Assembly (NCBI GenBank): GCA_028869255.1 | Contig: CP110972.1 | Span: 5,122,001 to 5,186,000 of the forward strand | Length of the DNA: 64,000 bases | Source of the DNA: Pseudomonas poae | Lineage (GTDB): Bacteria > Pseudomonadota > Gammaproteobacteria > Pseudomonadales > Pseudomonadaceae | Reading direction: 5' to 3' | Shown: positions 21,251 through 29,830 of the stretch, piece after piece | How the letters are laid out: each line of letters starts with the position of its first letter | Position numbering within the stretch: the first letter of the stretch is position 1 | Made by a program: the position numbers and the translations under genes | Notes under the pieces: generated by a model | The model's input: only the letters and a program-made list of their open reading frames with translations | Databases searched by the model: none | What the model was told of the DNA's origin: nothing

Positions 21251-22456
21251 ATGTCGCCCTGGCTGACGGTTGTAGGCATCGGTGAAGACGGCTTCAAGGG
21301 GCTGGGCAGAAACGCCCGGCATGCCCTGTTGCGCGCCACGTGGATTATAGGCGGCCAGCGCCAGTTGGACCTGCTGCCGGTGTGTATCCGGGGTGAGCGG
21401 CAGGTGTGGCCGAGCCCGTTTTCCCTGGAGCCGGTGCTGGCGCAGCGCGGTACACCGGTGTGCGTGCTGGCCAGCGGCGATCCGATGTTCTACGGCGTGG
21501 GCGCCAGTCTGGCGCGCCAGGTGCCGGCTGAAGAATTGCTGATCTTGCCGGCGCCGTCCTCGGTGTCGCTGGCAGCGGCGCGGCTGGGCTGGCCGTTGCA
21601 GGAGGTGGTGACGTTGTCCGTGGTGGCGCGGCCATTGGCGGCGATTAATGCGCATCTGGCCAGTGGCGTGCGGTTGCTGGTGTTGAGCAATGACGGTCGC
21701 AGTCCTGCCTTGATTGCCTCGTTGTTGGCTGACGCCGGGTTCGGGCCCAGCCGGTTGAGCGTGTTTGAACACCTGGGCGGCGCGGATGAGCGGCGTGTCG
21801 AGGGGCTGGCTGCTGATTGGCAACACGCTTCAGTCGCCGACTTGAACCTGGTCGCCATCGACTGCCTGGCTTCCAGCGAAACACCACGCCTGTCACGCCT
21901 GGCGGGCCTGCCCGACTCGGCCTTCAAACACGACGGCCAACTGACCAAACGCGATGTACGCGCCATGACCCTCGCCCGCCTTGCCCCGATGCCCGGCGAA
22001 CTGCTATGGGACGTGGGCGCAGGCAGCGGCGCCATCGGTATCGAATGGATGCGCGCGCACCCGAGCTGCCGTGCACTGGCGATTGAAGCCGATGCAGGCC
22101 GCCAGGGCCTGATCGAACACAACCGCGACGCCCTCGGCGTGCCCGGCCTGCAACTGATTCGCGGCAAGGCCCCGGACGCGTTGCACGGCCTGGAAGCTCC
22201 CGACGCCATCTTCATCGGCGGCGGCGTCACCCGCGACGGCGTGCTCGACACCTGCTGGCAGCACCTGCGCCCCGGTGGCCGCCTGGTCGCCAACGCCGTG
22301 ACCCTGCAAAGTGAAATGACCCTGATGAACTGGCGCGCCGAGCATGGCGGCGAGCTGACCCGCATTCATGTGGCCCAGGCTCAGCCATTGGGAGCGTTCG
22401 ATACATGGCGCCAAGCGTTGCCGATCACGCTGCTGGAAGTGGTCAAGCCGCTATGA
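21251..22456 (+). CDS. cobL: Precorrin-6Y C5,15-methyltransferase (decarboxylating)
   Basis: Bifunctional CbiE-CbiT fusion that methylates C5 and C15 and decarboxylates the ring-C acetate. The N-terminal CbiE part has [20 protein letters not shown] and [17 protein letters not shown]; the C-terminal CbiT part has the SAM motif [19 protein letters not shown]. At 401 residues it is full length. It is transcribed divergently from cobG across a 95-base gap, which must hold both promoters; I see no cobalamin riboswitch there. cobK overlaps its stop by four bases. Confidence 0.95.
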   Translation: MSPWLTVVGIGEDGFKGLGRNARHALLRATWIIGGQRQLDLLPVCIRGERQVWPSPFSLEPVLAQRGTPVCVLASGDPMFYGVGASLARQVPAEELLILPAPSSVSLAAARLGWPLQEVVTLSVVARPLAAINAHLASGVRLLVLSNDGRSPALIASLLADAGFGPSRLSVFEHLGGADERRVEGLAADWQHASVADLNLVAIDCLASSETPRLSRLAGLPDSAFKHDGQLTKRDVRAMTLARLAPMPGELLWDVGAGSGAIGIEWMRAHPSCRALAIEADAGRQGLIEHNRDALGVPGLQLIRGKAPDALHGLEAPDAIFIGGGVTRDGVLDTCWQHLRPGGRLVANAVTLQSEMTLMNWRAEHGGELTRIHVAQAQPLGAFDTWRQALPITLLEVVKPL

Positions 22457-23178
22457 AACGCATCCTGTTGCTGGGCGGCGTGACGGAAGCGTTGGCCATT
22501 GCCCGCACCCTTGGCCCGGAGCATATCTACAGTTTGGCGGGGGTTGGGCGGGTGCCTACCGACCTCACCTGTCAGGTGCGGGTTGGCGGCTACGGCGGGG
22601 CTGAGGGGTTGGCGGCGTTTGTTCGGGATGAGGGGATTGGCCTGATTCTCGACGCAACCCATCCCTACGCGGCGCAGATCAGCCGCAATGCCGCAGAGGC
22701 TGCGCGGTTGAGTGGCATCCCTTGCTGGGCATTGCGCCGACCGGCGTGGCAGCCGCGGGCGGGGGATGACTGGCGCGAGGTCGGTGATTGGGCTGAGTTG
22801 ATTACGGCGTTAAAGCCCTTCAAGCGTCCCTTGTTCACGCTGGGCCGCGAACCGTTGCAACACCTCGATGAAATCCCCGCCGGCCAGTTCTGGACGCTGC
22901 GTGCGCTGGATGTGTATCCCGGCAACGAGCGTTGCGAAGTGATCGGCGCACGTGGGCCGTTTTTGATCGAAGACGAGCGGGTGTTGTTTGAACGGCGCGG
23001 GATTGATGTGCTGATCAGCAAGAACAGCGGCAGTGCGGCCACTGAGCCGAAGCTGGAAGTGGCGCGGGAACGGGGGCTGCCGATGTTGGTGTTGAAGCGG
23101 CCGGTGTTGGTTCAAGTAGATCGGGAACTCTTGTCGCCTGAAGAAACACTCATCGCGTTGGCAAATTTCATTCGATAA
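22453..23178 (+). CDS. cobK: Precorrin-6A reductase
   Basis: NADPH-dependent reduction of precorrin-6A. The Rossmann-like N-terminus [20 protein letters not shown], the [19 protein letters not shown] motif and the [11 protein letters not shown] stretch identify CobK/CbiJ; 241 residues is normal. The ATG overlaps the cobL stop (ATGA). No cbiD or cobF gene follows, although the pathway needs a C1-methylating deacetylating enzyme at this stage. The next gene lies on the other strand. Confidence 0.94.
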   Translation: MKRILLLGGVTEALAIARTLGPEHIYSLAGVGRVPTDLTCQVRVGGYGGAEGLAAFVRDEGIGLILDATHPYAAQISRNAAEAARLSGIPCWALRRPAWQPRAGDDWREVGDWAELITALKPFKRPLFTLGREPLQHLDEIPAGQFWTLRALDVYPGNERCEVIGARGPFLIEDERVLFERRGIDVLISKNSGSAATEPKLEVARERGLPMLVLKRPVLVQVDRELLSPEETLIALANFIR

Positions 23179-23248
23179 ATCAGGATCGTTCGCTTGCTTG
23201 ATTAGTAACCTATTTATTACCTTCAAGACGGCTAATGATTGAGGCGGA

Positions 23249-23271
23249 CTGTGCCGACGCGGTCGGCACAG
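23249..23271. terminator. Palindromic hairpin between convergent cobK and the DUF6124-like gene
   Basis: A perfect 10-bp stem (CTGTGCCGAC / GTCGGCACAG) with a GCG loop lies between the two convergent stops. It lacks a clear U tract on either strand, so it may work as a bidirectional but weak terminator. Confidence 0.5.
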
Positions 23272-23322
23272 CTGGCGGATCGTTCCTCCGGGTGAGCACA
23301 GGAACGCTCAGGCATCAGGCCC

Positions 23323-23574
23323 TTAATTCACCGTGGCGTTCGGTTGTGCAACACCATCCTGCACTCGATCAGCCAGCAACAGCGCCAGCTCAATCAACTG
23401 TGCAACGCCCAGCAATTCCTCTCGTTTCGAACCTTCAAGGTTAAATGCAAGATCGCAACTCAGCGCATTGGCCGAGGCGAGTGTTTCGCTGAGATTGACC
23501 AACAGGTCTTCGGTGCTGACTCCATCGGCTACGGTGAATAGCCGGACGGGGGGATTTGGGGTGGGTTTAATCAT
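23323..23574 (-). CDS. Small DUF6124/DUF3077-like protein
   Basis: An 83-residue protein starting MIKPTPNPPVRLF. The N-terminal KPTPNPP motif and the middle (STEDLLVNLSETLASANALS, then LEGSKREELLGVAQLIELA) match small pseudomonad proteins that I recall as DUF6124/DUF3077; their function is unknown. It should be mostly helical, with no signal peptide or membrane segment. The start is fixed by a CCGGAG ribosome-binding site eight bases upstream. It is preceded by about 290 bases of highly structured leader with two terminator-like hairpins, so its expression is probably conditional. Confidence 0.75.
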   Translation of the reverse strand: MIKPTPNPPVRLFTVADGVSTEDLLVNLSETLASANALSCDLAFNLEGSKREELLGVAQLIELALLLADRVQDGVAQPNATVN

Positions 23575-23860
23575 TGTGAAGCTCCGGAGAAGTAAAAAGG
23601 AGCTGCCACTGATCGCCGCGACGCGATGGGGGTGGCAGCTGTACGCAGGTTCGCGGACCGATTCTCCAGAACACCGGCATACCCGAAGGTATCCCGCGCA
23701 CAGCCGCCATAGCGCCGCACAGTAGACGATAAAAAAGCGCCAACTGAAAGGAGACGATGACGCTTTTGCGTCTGAAGAAATCCGGGCCGCGACACCCGAC
23801 CGCTGAGTTTGCAGCGGTGTACGGAGACTAGAGATTGAGTGTCCTAGGGACAACCTCAAA
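23575..23860 (-). promoter_or_regulatory. Structured leader with terminator-like hairpins
   Basis: On the minus strand, upstream of the DUF6124-like gene, there is: a dyad TTGAG-GTTGTCC-CTA-GGACA-CTCAA (23835-23859); a hairpin CCGCTG/CAGCGG (23800-23817); GACGC-AAAA-GCGTC (23759-23772), whose bases overlap an alternative AAAAGCG/CGCTTTT stem ending in a U6 tract (23731-23767); and AGCTGCCAC/GTGGCAGCT with an inner ATCGC/GCGAT stem followed by CCTTTTTA (23593-23640), ending 19 bases before the start codon. Mutually exclusive stems and U tracts suggest attenuation or a riboswitch-like switch. A 47-codon frame (ATG at 23710) ends eight bases inside the gene with ATGATTAA and could be a leader peptide. 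No ligand or regulator is known to me. Confidence 0.5.
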
Positions 23861-24071
23861 GACTTGTCGGAAATTTCTGTTTGTACGAATCCCCTCCCAA
23901 CGGTCACCGATTTTGTCTTTTCTTAAAAAGGCGAATCCCCCTACAAGCACTTCCGAACCAACTGGCTGGTTCAGCCAAAAGCCCCCGCCCTAACCTCCCC
24001 TCTCGCGGTTTCGCGTCAGCCATCCGCGATGGGGATGCCTGTTTTTGCAGCGCATCGCGACTTGCCAATCT

Positions 24072-24087
24072 GTATCCCAAGGAATAC
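24072..24087 (+). promoter_or_regulatory. Possible operator of the toxin-antitoxin operon
   Basis: An imperfect palindrome GTATCCCAAGGAATAC (12 of 16 bases symmetric) sits just upstream of the toxin ATG, where type II antitoxins usually bind to repress their own operon. The rest of the gap from about 23861 holds AT-richer sequence with short open frames that I do not believe. Confidence 0.35.
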
Positions 24088-24095
24088 GATCCGAG

Positions 24096-24398
24096 ATGAT
24101 TCGATTCAAGAGATCCGACCAGTTTCAGGAATGGCTTGATTCGTCCCGCGGTAAACCTGCCCGTGGACGAGTGTTGACAAGATTAGATAACGCAACACGG
24201 GGCAATTTTGGAGACTGCGAAACCGTAGGAAGTGGCGTATTGGAAATGCGTATCCACTACGGTCCTGGATACCGGGTGTATTTCACGCGCATAGGTGAGG
24301 TGGTTTACCTGCTGTTGATAGGTGGTGATAAATCAACTCAAAAACGCGACATCCAGCGCGCTAAAGAAATTGCCGATGAATTAGGCAAAGAGGACTGA
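24096..24398 (+). CDS. RelE/HigB-type toxin (HI1419 family)
   Basis: A 100-residue toxin of the addiction-module killer family (TIGR02683-like). Markers are MIRFKRSDQFQEWLDSS, the basic RLDNATRGNFGDCETVGSGV and the strand LEMRIHYGPGYRVYFTRIG, then LIGGDKSTQKRDIQRA. Such toxins are usually ribosome-dependent mRNA interferases or gyrase poisons; which one cannot be told here. I chose the ATG at MIRFKR, not a longer frame. Toxin first, antitoxin second, with a three-base gap, is the HigBA-like order. Base composition is lower in GC than the neighbours, which suggests acquisition. Confidence 0.88.
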   Translation: MIRFKRSDQFQEWLDSSRGKPARGRVLTRLDNATRGNFGDCETVGSGVLEMRIHYGPGYRVYFTRIGEVVYLLLIGGDKSTQKRDIQRAKEIADELGKED

Positions 24399-24401
24399 CC
24401 C

Positions 24402-24689
24402 ATGACTCAATTTAAAGATTTCGACATAGCCGAGCACCTCAAGACCCCCGAGGACATGACCGAGTATCTTGAAGCCTCTTTCGAAGAGGATTCTGGTGAT
24501 GGACTACTGATTCGTTCAGCCCTAAACAATATCGCCCGCGCCCAAGGCATGACCCAAATCGCCCGCGACGCCGGCCTTGGACGCGAAAGTTTATACAAAG
24601 CCCTCTCCAGCACTGGCAATCCCGAGTTCGCGACTATCATGAAGGTCATGAAAGCTCTGGGCCTCAAGCTTCACGCCACTGCGATCTGA
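24402..24689 (+). CDS. Antitoxin, HTH family (HI1420 type)
   Basis: A 95-residue antitoxin with an XRE-like helix-turn-helix in its C-terminal half (MTQIARDAGLGRESLYKALS) and the ending TIMKVMKALGLKLHATAI usual in the TIGR02684-like family. The acidic N-terminal half (FDIAEHLKTPEDMTEYLEAS) probably wraps the toxin. It neutralises the toxin and represses the operon. Three bases separate it from the toxin stop. Confidence 0.88.
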   Translation: MTQFKDFDIAEHLKTPEDMTEYLEASFEEDSGDGLLIRSALNNIARAQGMTQIARDAGLGRESLYKALSSTGNPEFATIMKVMKALGLKLHATAI

Positions 24690-24786
24690 TAGCACTGCGA
24701 CACCAAACCACACCGGCCCTTTTTACTTATCCCCACCGATCAGGCTAAATACCCACCTGATCGTTTAACCCTACGGATTGTCCGCC

Positions 24787-25182
24787 ATGGCCCGTCAACG
24801 CTTTGCAATTGCCTGGATCGCCTGCCTTGCAGTGCTGTTCAACGCCTTTGCCATGCCGATGGCCAGTGCGATGCAGCAGTCCCAGAACCCCGTACAGCAA
24901 TTGCTGTGGGGCAGCTTCTGTTCCTCCAATGGCGCCAGCTTGAAGGCGATTGCCCTGGGCACGCTGGAGATTCCGGCGCCGCAGCAAGACGAGCACTCCA
25001 CCATGCAACATTGCTGGTGTTGCTCGGGCTCGGCGCCGCTGGTGGCGTTGCCGGGGCATGTGCCGCAGTTGTATGTGACGCGGTTCGATGCGTTCCAGAA
25101 TCTGCCGGTGCCTTCGCTACAGCCGCCCACCCCGCGCCAGCAATGGCCTAGCCTCAACCCCCGCGCTTCTCCGACGGTCTGA
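24787..25182 (+). CDS. DUF2946 family protein (copper-block protein 1)
   Basis: A 131-residue exported protein. The N-terminal membrane or signal segment is RFAIAWIACLAVLFNAFAMP. It carries the CWCC motif of DUF2946 proteins (MQHCWCCSGSAPLVAL, about residues 75-90) and several His/Met residues in between, which suggests periplasmic metal handling. The start is the ATG; a TTG nine bases upstream is in frame. It opens a run of five same-strand genes for copper handling, 46 bases ahead of the PCu(A)C gene. Confidence 0.8.
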   Translation: MARQRFAIAWIACLAVLFNAFAMPMASAMQQSQNPVQQLLWGSFCSSNGASLKAIALGTLEIPAPQQDEHSTMQHCWCCSGSAPLVALPGHVPQLYVTRFDAFQNLPVPSLQPPTPRQQWPSLNPRASPTV

Positions 25183-25228
25183 TTTCTTCGCAAGTGAACT
25201 GCGTTTAGAACCGTTCTGGAGAACTGCC

Positions 25229-25711
25229 ATGCTCAAATCTTCCCTGCTTCTGGCTGCGTTGTTGCTGCCGGTGTTCAGTGCTGCGAATGCCGAGGACTAC
25301 AAGGCCGGCGACCTGCTGGTCAGCGATCCCTGGTCCCAGGAGTTGCCGCCGAATGCGCCGACTGTGGCGGCGTATTTTGTGATTCATAACACCGGCGTTA
25401 GCCCGGACCGCCTGCTCAGCGTCGAGACGCCCGTGGCGGACAAGGCCGAGCTGCATGAGCATGTGATGCAGGGCGACCTGATGAAGATGCAACAAGTGCC
25501 CAGCGTGGCTGTACCGGCCAACGGTGATCTGACCTTCGCGCCCATGGCGTACCACGTGATGCTGCTGGGCCTCAAGGACCGCAGCCTGATGGCCGACCGC
25601 AAGCAGTTCCCGCTGACCCTGACCTTCGAAAAAGCCGGCAAGGTTGAGGTCGAAGTGTCAGTACAGAAAGTGCCGCCGATGGCCACCCACGAGCATAAAC
25701 ACGCCCAGTAG
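25229..25711 (+). CDS. Periplasmic copper chaperone PCu(A)C
   Basis: A 160-residue DUF461/PCu(A)C chaperone that binds Cu(I) in the periplasm and hands it to cuproproteins such as cytochrome oxidase. The signal peptide is MLKSSLLLAALLLPVFSAAN. The metal motif is present: H and M in ELHEHVMQGDLMKMQQV and then AYHVMLLGLK, the H(M)X10MX21HXM pattern. The C-terminus ends THEHKHAQ, a further histidine cluster. CTGGAG eight bases before the ATG supports the start. It lies between two DUF2946 genes. Confidence 0.92.
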   Translation: MLKSSLLLAALLLPVFSAANAEDYKAGDLLVSDPWSQELPPNAPTVAAYFVIHNTGVSPDRLLSVETPVADKAELHEHVMQGDLMKMQQVPSVAVPANGDLTFAPMAYHVMLLGLKDRSLMADRKQFPLTLTFEKAGKVEVEVSVQKVPPMATHEHKHAQ

Positions 25712-25722
25712 GCCAACACTCG

Positions 25723-26112
25723 ATGGGCGCCCCTCGCGCCAGGTTGTCCCCCCACCACCGCCTGATGCGCGGCAGTTGGATCAGCCTGTTCGCCATGCTG
25801 ATGATCTTTATCGGTCCGCTGATTTCCCAAGCGATGCCGATGGATCATCACGCCGGTATGTCCATGGACATGCCCGAGTGCCATGGTGAGCCCAAGCCCG
25901 TCAAAGCCCCGGATGAGCACCACGTCCTCTGGGAAAAATGCGGCTATTGCAGCCTGTTGTTCAGCTGCCCGGCCCTGCCCGGCAGCGTGTCCCATGTCAC
26001 CCTTGGCACCCCGCCGCCGGCCAATGCAATCGCCCCCGCCCCGCGCCTGGGCCATGCCCGGCAGAGCATCTTCCCCGGCGCCCGTAGCCGCGCCCCGCCC
26101 ATCGCCGCGTAA
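25723..26112 (+). CDS. DUF2946 family protein (copper-block protein 2)
   Basis: A 129-residue protein with an N-terminal hydrophobic segment (SWISLFAMLMIFIGPLISQA), a Met/His-rich patch (MPMDHHAGMSMDMPECHGEP) and the cysteine motif KCGYCSLLFSCPALPG of DUF2946. The Met/His patch is typical of Cu(I) binding. It starts 12 bases after the PCu(A)C stop, so the two are cotranscribed. The C-terminus is Ala/Pro/Arg-rich and probably unstructured. Confidence 0.8.
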   Translation: MGAPRARLSPHHRLMRGSWISLFAMLMIFIGPLISQAMPMDHHAGMSMDMPECHGEPKPVKAPDEHHVLWEKCGYCSLLFSCPALPGSVSHVTLGTPPPANAIAPAPRLGHARQSIFPGARSRAPPIAA

Positions 26113-26205
26113 GCACCTGACACCGTTACTTCACCCCGGCCGACTTTAGACAGACAGCCGCAGGCTGCTGGCCGTGTTGTTTACGATTGATTGATGGAAT
26201 TTGTC

Positions 26206-28266
26206 ATGTCCAGGTTTTCTGCTGACACCCGTTTGGGATGCACCCCCGTGCTCGCCGTTTTATGCGGCGCACTCCTGGCGCCACAGGCCCAGGCGGATGA
26301 ACACGAACTGAGCCCCACCGTGATCACCGCGATCGCCCCCAGCTCGCCACTGACCGTGGTCACCAACCCCAAGGACCCGCGCCAGCCGGTACCCGCCAGC
26401 GATGGTGGCGACTACCTCAAGACCGTCCCCGGCTTCGCCCTGGTGCGCAATGGCGGCACCAATGGTGACCCGGTACTGCGCGGCATGTTCGGCTCGCGCC
26501 TGAATATCCTCACCAATGGCGGCCAGATGCTCGGCGCCTGCCCCGGCCGCATGGACGCGCCCACCTCGTACATCTCGCCGGAAACCTACGACAAACTGAC
26601 GGTAATCAAAGGCCCGCAAACCGTGCTCTGGGGCCCCGGCGCGTCGGCCGGCACGGTGCTGTTCGAGCGCGAACCGGAGCAATTCGGTGAGTTGGGTACA
26701 CGGGTCAATGCCAGTGTGTTGGCGGGCTCCAACGGGCGTTTCGACAAAGTCATCGATGCCGCTGCCGGCGGGCCGCTGGGCTATGTGAGCGTGATCGGCA
26801 ACCAGGCGCACGCCGACGATTACAAGGACGGCAATAACCACACCGTCGCCTCACGCTACGACAAGTGGAATGGTGATCTGGCCGTCGGTTTCACCCCCGA
26901 TGCCGACACCTTGCTGGAACTCACCGCCGGCCGTGGCGACGGCGAAGCACGCTACGCCGGGCGCGGCATGGACGGCTCGCAGTTCCTGCGCGAAAGCCTC
27001 GGGCTGCGCTTTGAGAAGTCCAACATCGGCGAAGTGCTGGACAAGGTCGAAGCCCAGGTCTACTACAACTACGCCGACCATGTGATGGACAACTACAGCC
27101 TGCGCGTGCCCTCCGGCACCGGGATGATGGCCGGCCCCATGGCCGCCAACGTCGACCGGCGCACCCTCGGTGCACGGGTCAAGGCGACCTGGCGCTGGGC
27201 CGATGTGCAGCTGATCGGCGGCCTCGACGCGCAGACCAACGAGCACCGCGAGCGCAGCAGCATGGGCATCGACACCTACAAGGAACTGCCCCGGGTCAAG
27301 GACGCCAACTTCCACAACTACGGCGCCTTTGGCGAACTCACCTGGTACGCCGCCGAGCGTGATCGCCTGATCACCGGCGCACGCCTGGACCGTGCCTCGG
27401 CCAGGGACTTTCGGCAAACCATCGGCTCCGGGATGAGCGCCAGCGCCAACCCGACCGCCGACCACACGCGCGCCGATACGCTGCCATCCGGTTTCGTGCG
27501 TTATGAACATGACCTCGCCGCCAGCCCTGCCACGCTCTACGCGGGTCTGGGCCATGCGGAACGCTTCCCGGATTACTGGGAGCTGTTCTCCCCCAATACC
27601 GGCGCCGCCGGTTCGGTGAATGCCTTCGACGGTGTGAAGCCGGAGAAAACCACCCAGCTCGACTTCGGCGCGCAGTACAAAACTACCGACCTCGAAGCTT
27701 GGGCTTCGGGTTACATCGGCCGGGTGCAGGACTTCATTCTGTTCGACTACCAGCCGGGCATGATGGGCACCACCTCCCAGGCGCGCAATGTGAATGCGCG
27801 GATCATGGGCGGTGAACTCGGCGCGGCCTACAAGCTGACCCCCAACTGGAAGGCGGATGCCACCCTGGCCTACGCCTGGGGCAAAAACAGCAGCGACGGC
27901 AAGGCGCTGCCGCAGATGCCGCCGCTGGATGCGCGTTTTGGCCTGACCTACAGCGAGGACGACTGGAGCGCCGGTGCCTTGTGGCGTGTGGTCGCCGCGC
28001 AAAACCGCATCGACCAGAACAAGGGCAACGTGGTCGGCAAGGACTTCGACAAGAGCGGCGGCTTTGGCGTGTTCTCGCTGAATGCGGCCTACCGCATCAA
28101 TAAACACTTCAAGGTCAGCACCGGCGTCGACAACCTGTTCGGCAAGGCCTACGCCGAGCACCTGAACCTGGCCGGCAACGCCGGGTTCGGCTACCCGGCC
28201 AACGACCCGCAAGCCATCAAGGAGCCGGGGCGCACCCTTTGGACCAAGGTGGATATGAGCTTCTAA
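26206..28266 (+). CDS. oprC: TonB-dependent copper receptor (OprC family)
   Basis: Outer-membrane receptor of 686 residues. After a signal peptide (cleaved near AQA) come a plug with VLRGMFGSRLNILTNGGQML and a barrel ending KVDMSF with terminal Phe. The copper site reported for OprC is CxxxM plus HxM. Here CPGRM is at 112-116 and HVM at 292-294, a Cys-His spacing of 180, the same as I recall between Cys143 and His323 of P. aeruginosa OprC. This strongly supports copper uptake. I chose the ATG with GGAA seven bases upstream; an ATG 12 bases earlier is in frame. It follows the DUF2946/PCu(A)C genes. Confidence 0.93.
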   Translation: MSRFSADTRLGCTPVLAVLCGALLAPQAQADEHELSPTVITAIAPSSPLTVVTNPKDPRQPVPASDGGDYLKTVPGFALVRNGGTNGDPVLRGMFGSRLNILTNGGQMLGACPGRMDAPTSYISPETYDKLTVIKGPQTVLWGPGASAGTVLFEREPEQFGELGTRVNASVLAGSNGRFDKVIDAAAGGPLGYVSVIGNQAHADDYKDGNNHTVASRYDKWNGDLAVGFTPDADTLLELTAGRGDGEARYAGRGMDGSQFLRESLGLRFEKSNIGEVLDKVEAQVYYNYADHVMDNYSLRVPSGTGMMAGPMAANVDRRTLGARVKATWRWADVQLIGGLDAQTNEHRERSSMGIDTYKELPRVKDANFHNYGAFGELTWYAAERDRLITGARLDRASARDFRQTIGSGMSASANPTADHTRADTLPSGFVRYEHDLAASPATLYAGLGHAERFPDYWELFSPNTGAAGSVNAFDGVKPEKTTQLDFGAQYKTTDLEAWASGYIGRVQDFILFDYQPGMMGTTSQARNVNARIMGGELGAAYKLTPNWKADATLAYAWGKNSSDGKALPQMPPLDARFGLTYSEDDWSAGALWRVVAAQNRIDQNKGNVVGKDFDKSGGFGVFSLNAAYRINKHFKVSTGVDNLFGKAYAEHLNLAGNAGFGYPANDPQAIKEPGRTLWTKVDMSF

Positions 28267-28276
28267 CAGCACCACA

Positions 28277-28336
28277 GGCAAGCAGCTCCCACAGTTCCAA
28301 TGCATTGCCCTGTGGGAGCTGGCTTGCCTGCGATAG
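28277..28336. repeat. REP pair, inner-facing orientation
   Basis: AGGCAAGCAGCTCCCACA and TGTGGGAGCTGGCTTGCCTG form an inverted pair with the GTGGGAG ends facing inwards, the reverse of most REPINs here. It lies between oprC and the PepSY gene. Confidence 0.75.
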
Positions 28337-28378
28337 CGGTGTAACCAACACAAAAAATTCAAAGCCTTGCGGAGCCTA

Positions 28379-29764
28379 ATGATGACCACTCAAAAGATTT
28401 CCTTCTACAACCTGGCCTGGCGCTGGCACTTCTACGCCGGCCTGTTTGTCGCGCCATTCATGGTATTGCTGGCCTTGACCGGCATCATCTACCTGTTCAA
28501 ACCCCAGCTCGACCCGCTGATGTACGGCGACCTGCTGACCGTACCGCCCGCCGAGCACGCCTTGAGTGCCGATGAGCAACTGCAACGCGCCCAGGCGGCT
28601 TTCCCCCAGGGCAAGATCAGCAAATACCTGCCGCCGGCCGACGCCACCAGCAGTGCGCAATTCGTGATGCACGAGGGTGGGCGTGAAGTGACGGTATTCG
28701 TCGACCCGTATCGCGGCAGCGTGCTCGGTGAACAAGACGCAAAATACAACCTGCAAGCCATCGCCCGCGCCCTGCACGGCGAGCTGATGATCGGCACCGT
28801 CGGTGATCGCCTGGTGGAACTCGCCGCCGGTTGGGGCGTGATGCTGGTGGTGTCGGGCCTGTACCTGTGGTGGCCACGTGGCAAGTCTTCGGCGGGTGTG
28901 TTGTGGCCACGGTTCAATAGCCGTGGCCGGGTGTTCTGGCGCGATATGCATGCGGTCGCTGGTTTCTGGGGCGCGGCCTTTTTGCTGGTGATGCTGCTCA
29001 GTGGCATGACCTGGACCGGCTTCTGGGGCAAGCAATACGCTGAGCTGTGGAACAGGTTTCCGGCGGCGATGTGGAACAACGTCCCGCAGTCCGATCAGCA
29101 GGCGCGAGTGCTCAACACCGCCAGCCAACAGACCGTCCCCTGGGCCATGGAAAACACGCCGATGCCGATGTCCGGCGACCATGCCGAACACATGAAACAC
29201 GCCGGCATGCATGCCGCGCCAGCCGCACCGACCATCCGCCTGCAACAGGTGGTCGACCTGGCCGACGCACGCAAGGTCGAGCCCGGCTACAGCATCACCT
29301 TCCCCACCACCGCCGAAGGCGTGTTCACTGTCGCGGTGTTCGCCAACGACCCGCGCAACGACGCCACCCTGCATGTGGACCAGTACACCGGCAAGGTCCT
29401 GGCCGATGTGCGCTGGGAACACTACAGCACGGTCGCCCGCGCCACCGAAACCGGCGTGATGCTGCATGAGGGCAAGATGTTCGGCTGGGTCAACCAGCTG
29501 ATCGTGCTGCTGATTTGCCTGATGATTTTGCTCAGCGCCGTGAGCGGCGTGGTGATCTGGTGGAAGCGCCGCCCCGCAGGCGGGCTGGGGGTTCCACCGT
29601 TGCGCCATGACCTGCCGAAATGGAAAACCGCGATGGTGATCATGCTGGGGCTGGCGATCATTTTTCCGTTGGTGGGGGCCTCGCTGGTTGTGGTGTGGGC
29701 GTTGGATCGCCTGGTGTTGGCGCGATTCTTCAACCAAGGTGAATCTGCTTCAGGTTCTGCATGA
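28379..29764 (+). CDS. PepSY-domain membrane protein (PiuB/iron-uptake type)
   Basis: A 461-residue PepSY-associated membrane protein. It has an N-terminal helix (YAGLFVAPFMVLLALTGIIY), a periplasmic PepSY-like region, helices at about 150-170 and 195-220, a His/Met-rich loop (MSGDHAEHMKHAGMH), and two C-terminal helices. This class is linked to reduction or release of metals after TonB uptake. The His/Met loop and the place behind oprC suggest copper as the metal, which is inference. GCGGAG a few bases before the ATG decides the start. Confidence 0.85.
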   Translation: MMTTQKISFYNLAWRWHFYAGLFVAPFMVLLALTGIIYLFKPQLDPLMYGDLLTVPPAEHALSADEQLQRAQAAFPQGKISKYLPPADATSSAQFVMHEGGREVTVFVDPYRGSVLGEQDAKYNLQAIARALHGELMIGTVGDRLVELAAGWGVMLVVSGLYLWWPRGKSSAGVLWPRFNSRGRVFWRDMHAVAGFWGAAFLLVMLLSGMTWTGFWGKQYAELWNRFPAAMWNNVPQSDQQARVLNTASQQTVPWAMENTPMPMSGDHAEHMKHAGMHAAPAAPTIRLQQVVDLADARKVEPGYSITFPTTAEGVFTVAVFANDPRNDATLHVDQYTGKVLADVRWEHYSTVARATETGVMLHEGKMFGWVNQLIVLLICLMILLSAVSGVVIWWKRRPAGGLGVPPLRHDLPKWKTAMVIMLGLAIIFPLVGASLVVVWALDRLVLARFFNQGESASGSA

Positions 29765-29830
29765 AGCAGGCGAGATGCCCAAGCCAGAGGGCTTCTGTAG
29801 CCTTGCGCGACTTTTGCCCCGCAGCCAATA

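Noticed and set aside
23881..24099. 72-codon frame upstream of the toxin gene
   Set aside because: No ribosome-binding site, atypical composition, and it overlaps the toxin promoter and operator region.
25088..25228. N-terminal extension of the PCu(A)C gene
   Set aside because: Open frame overlaps the DUF2946 gene; the signal peptide starts at the later ATG with a good ribosome-binding site.
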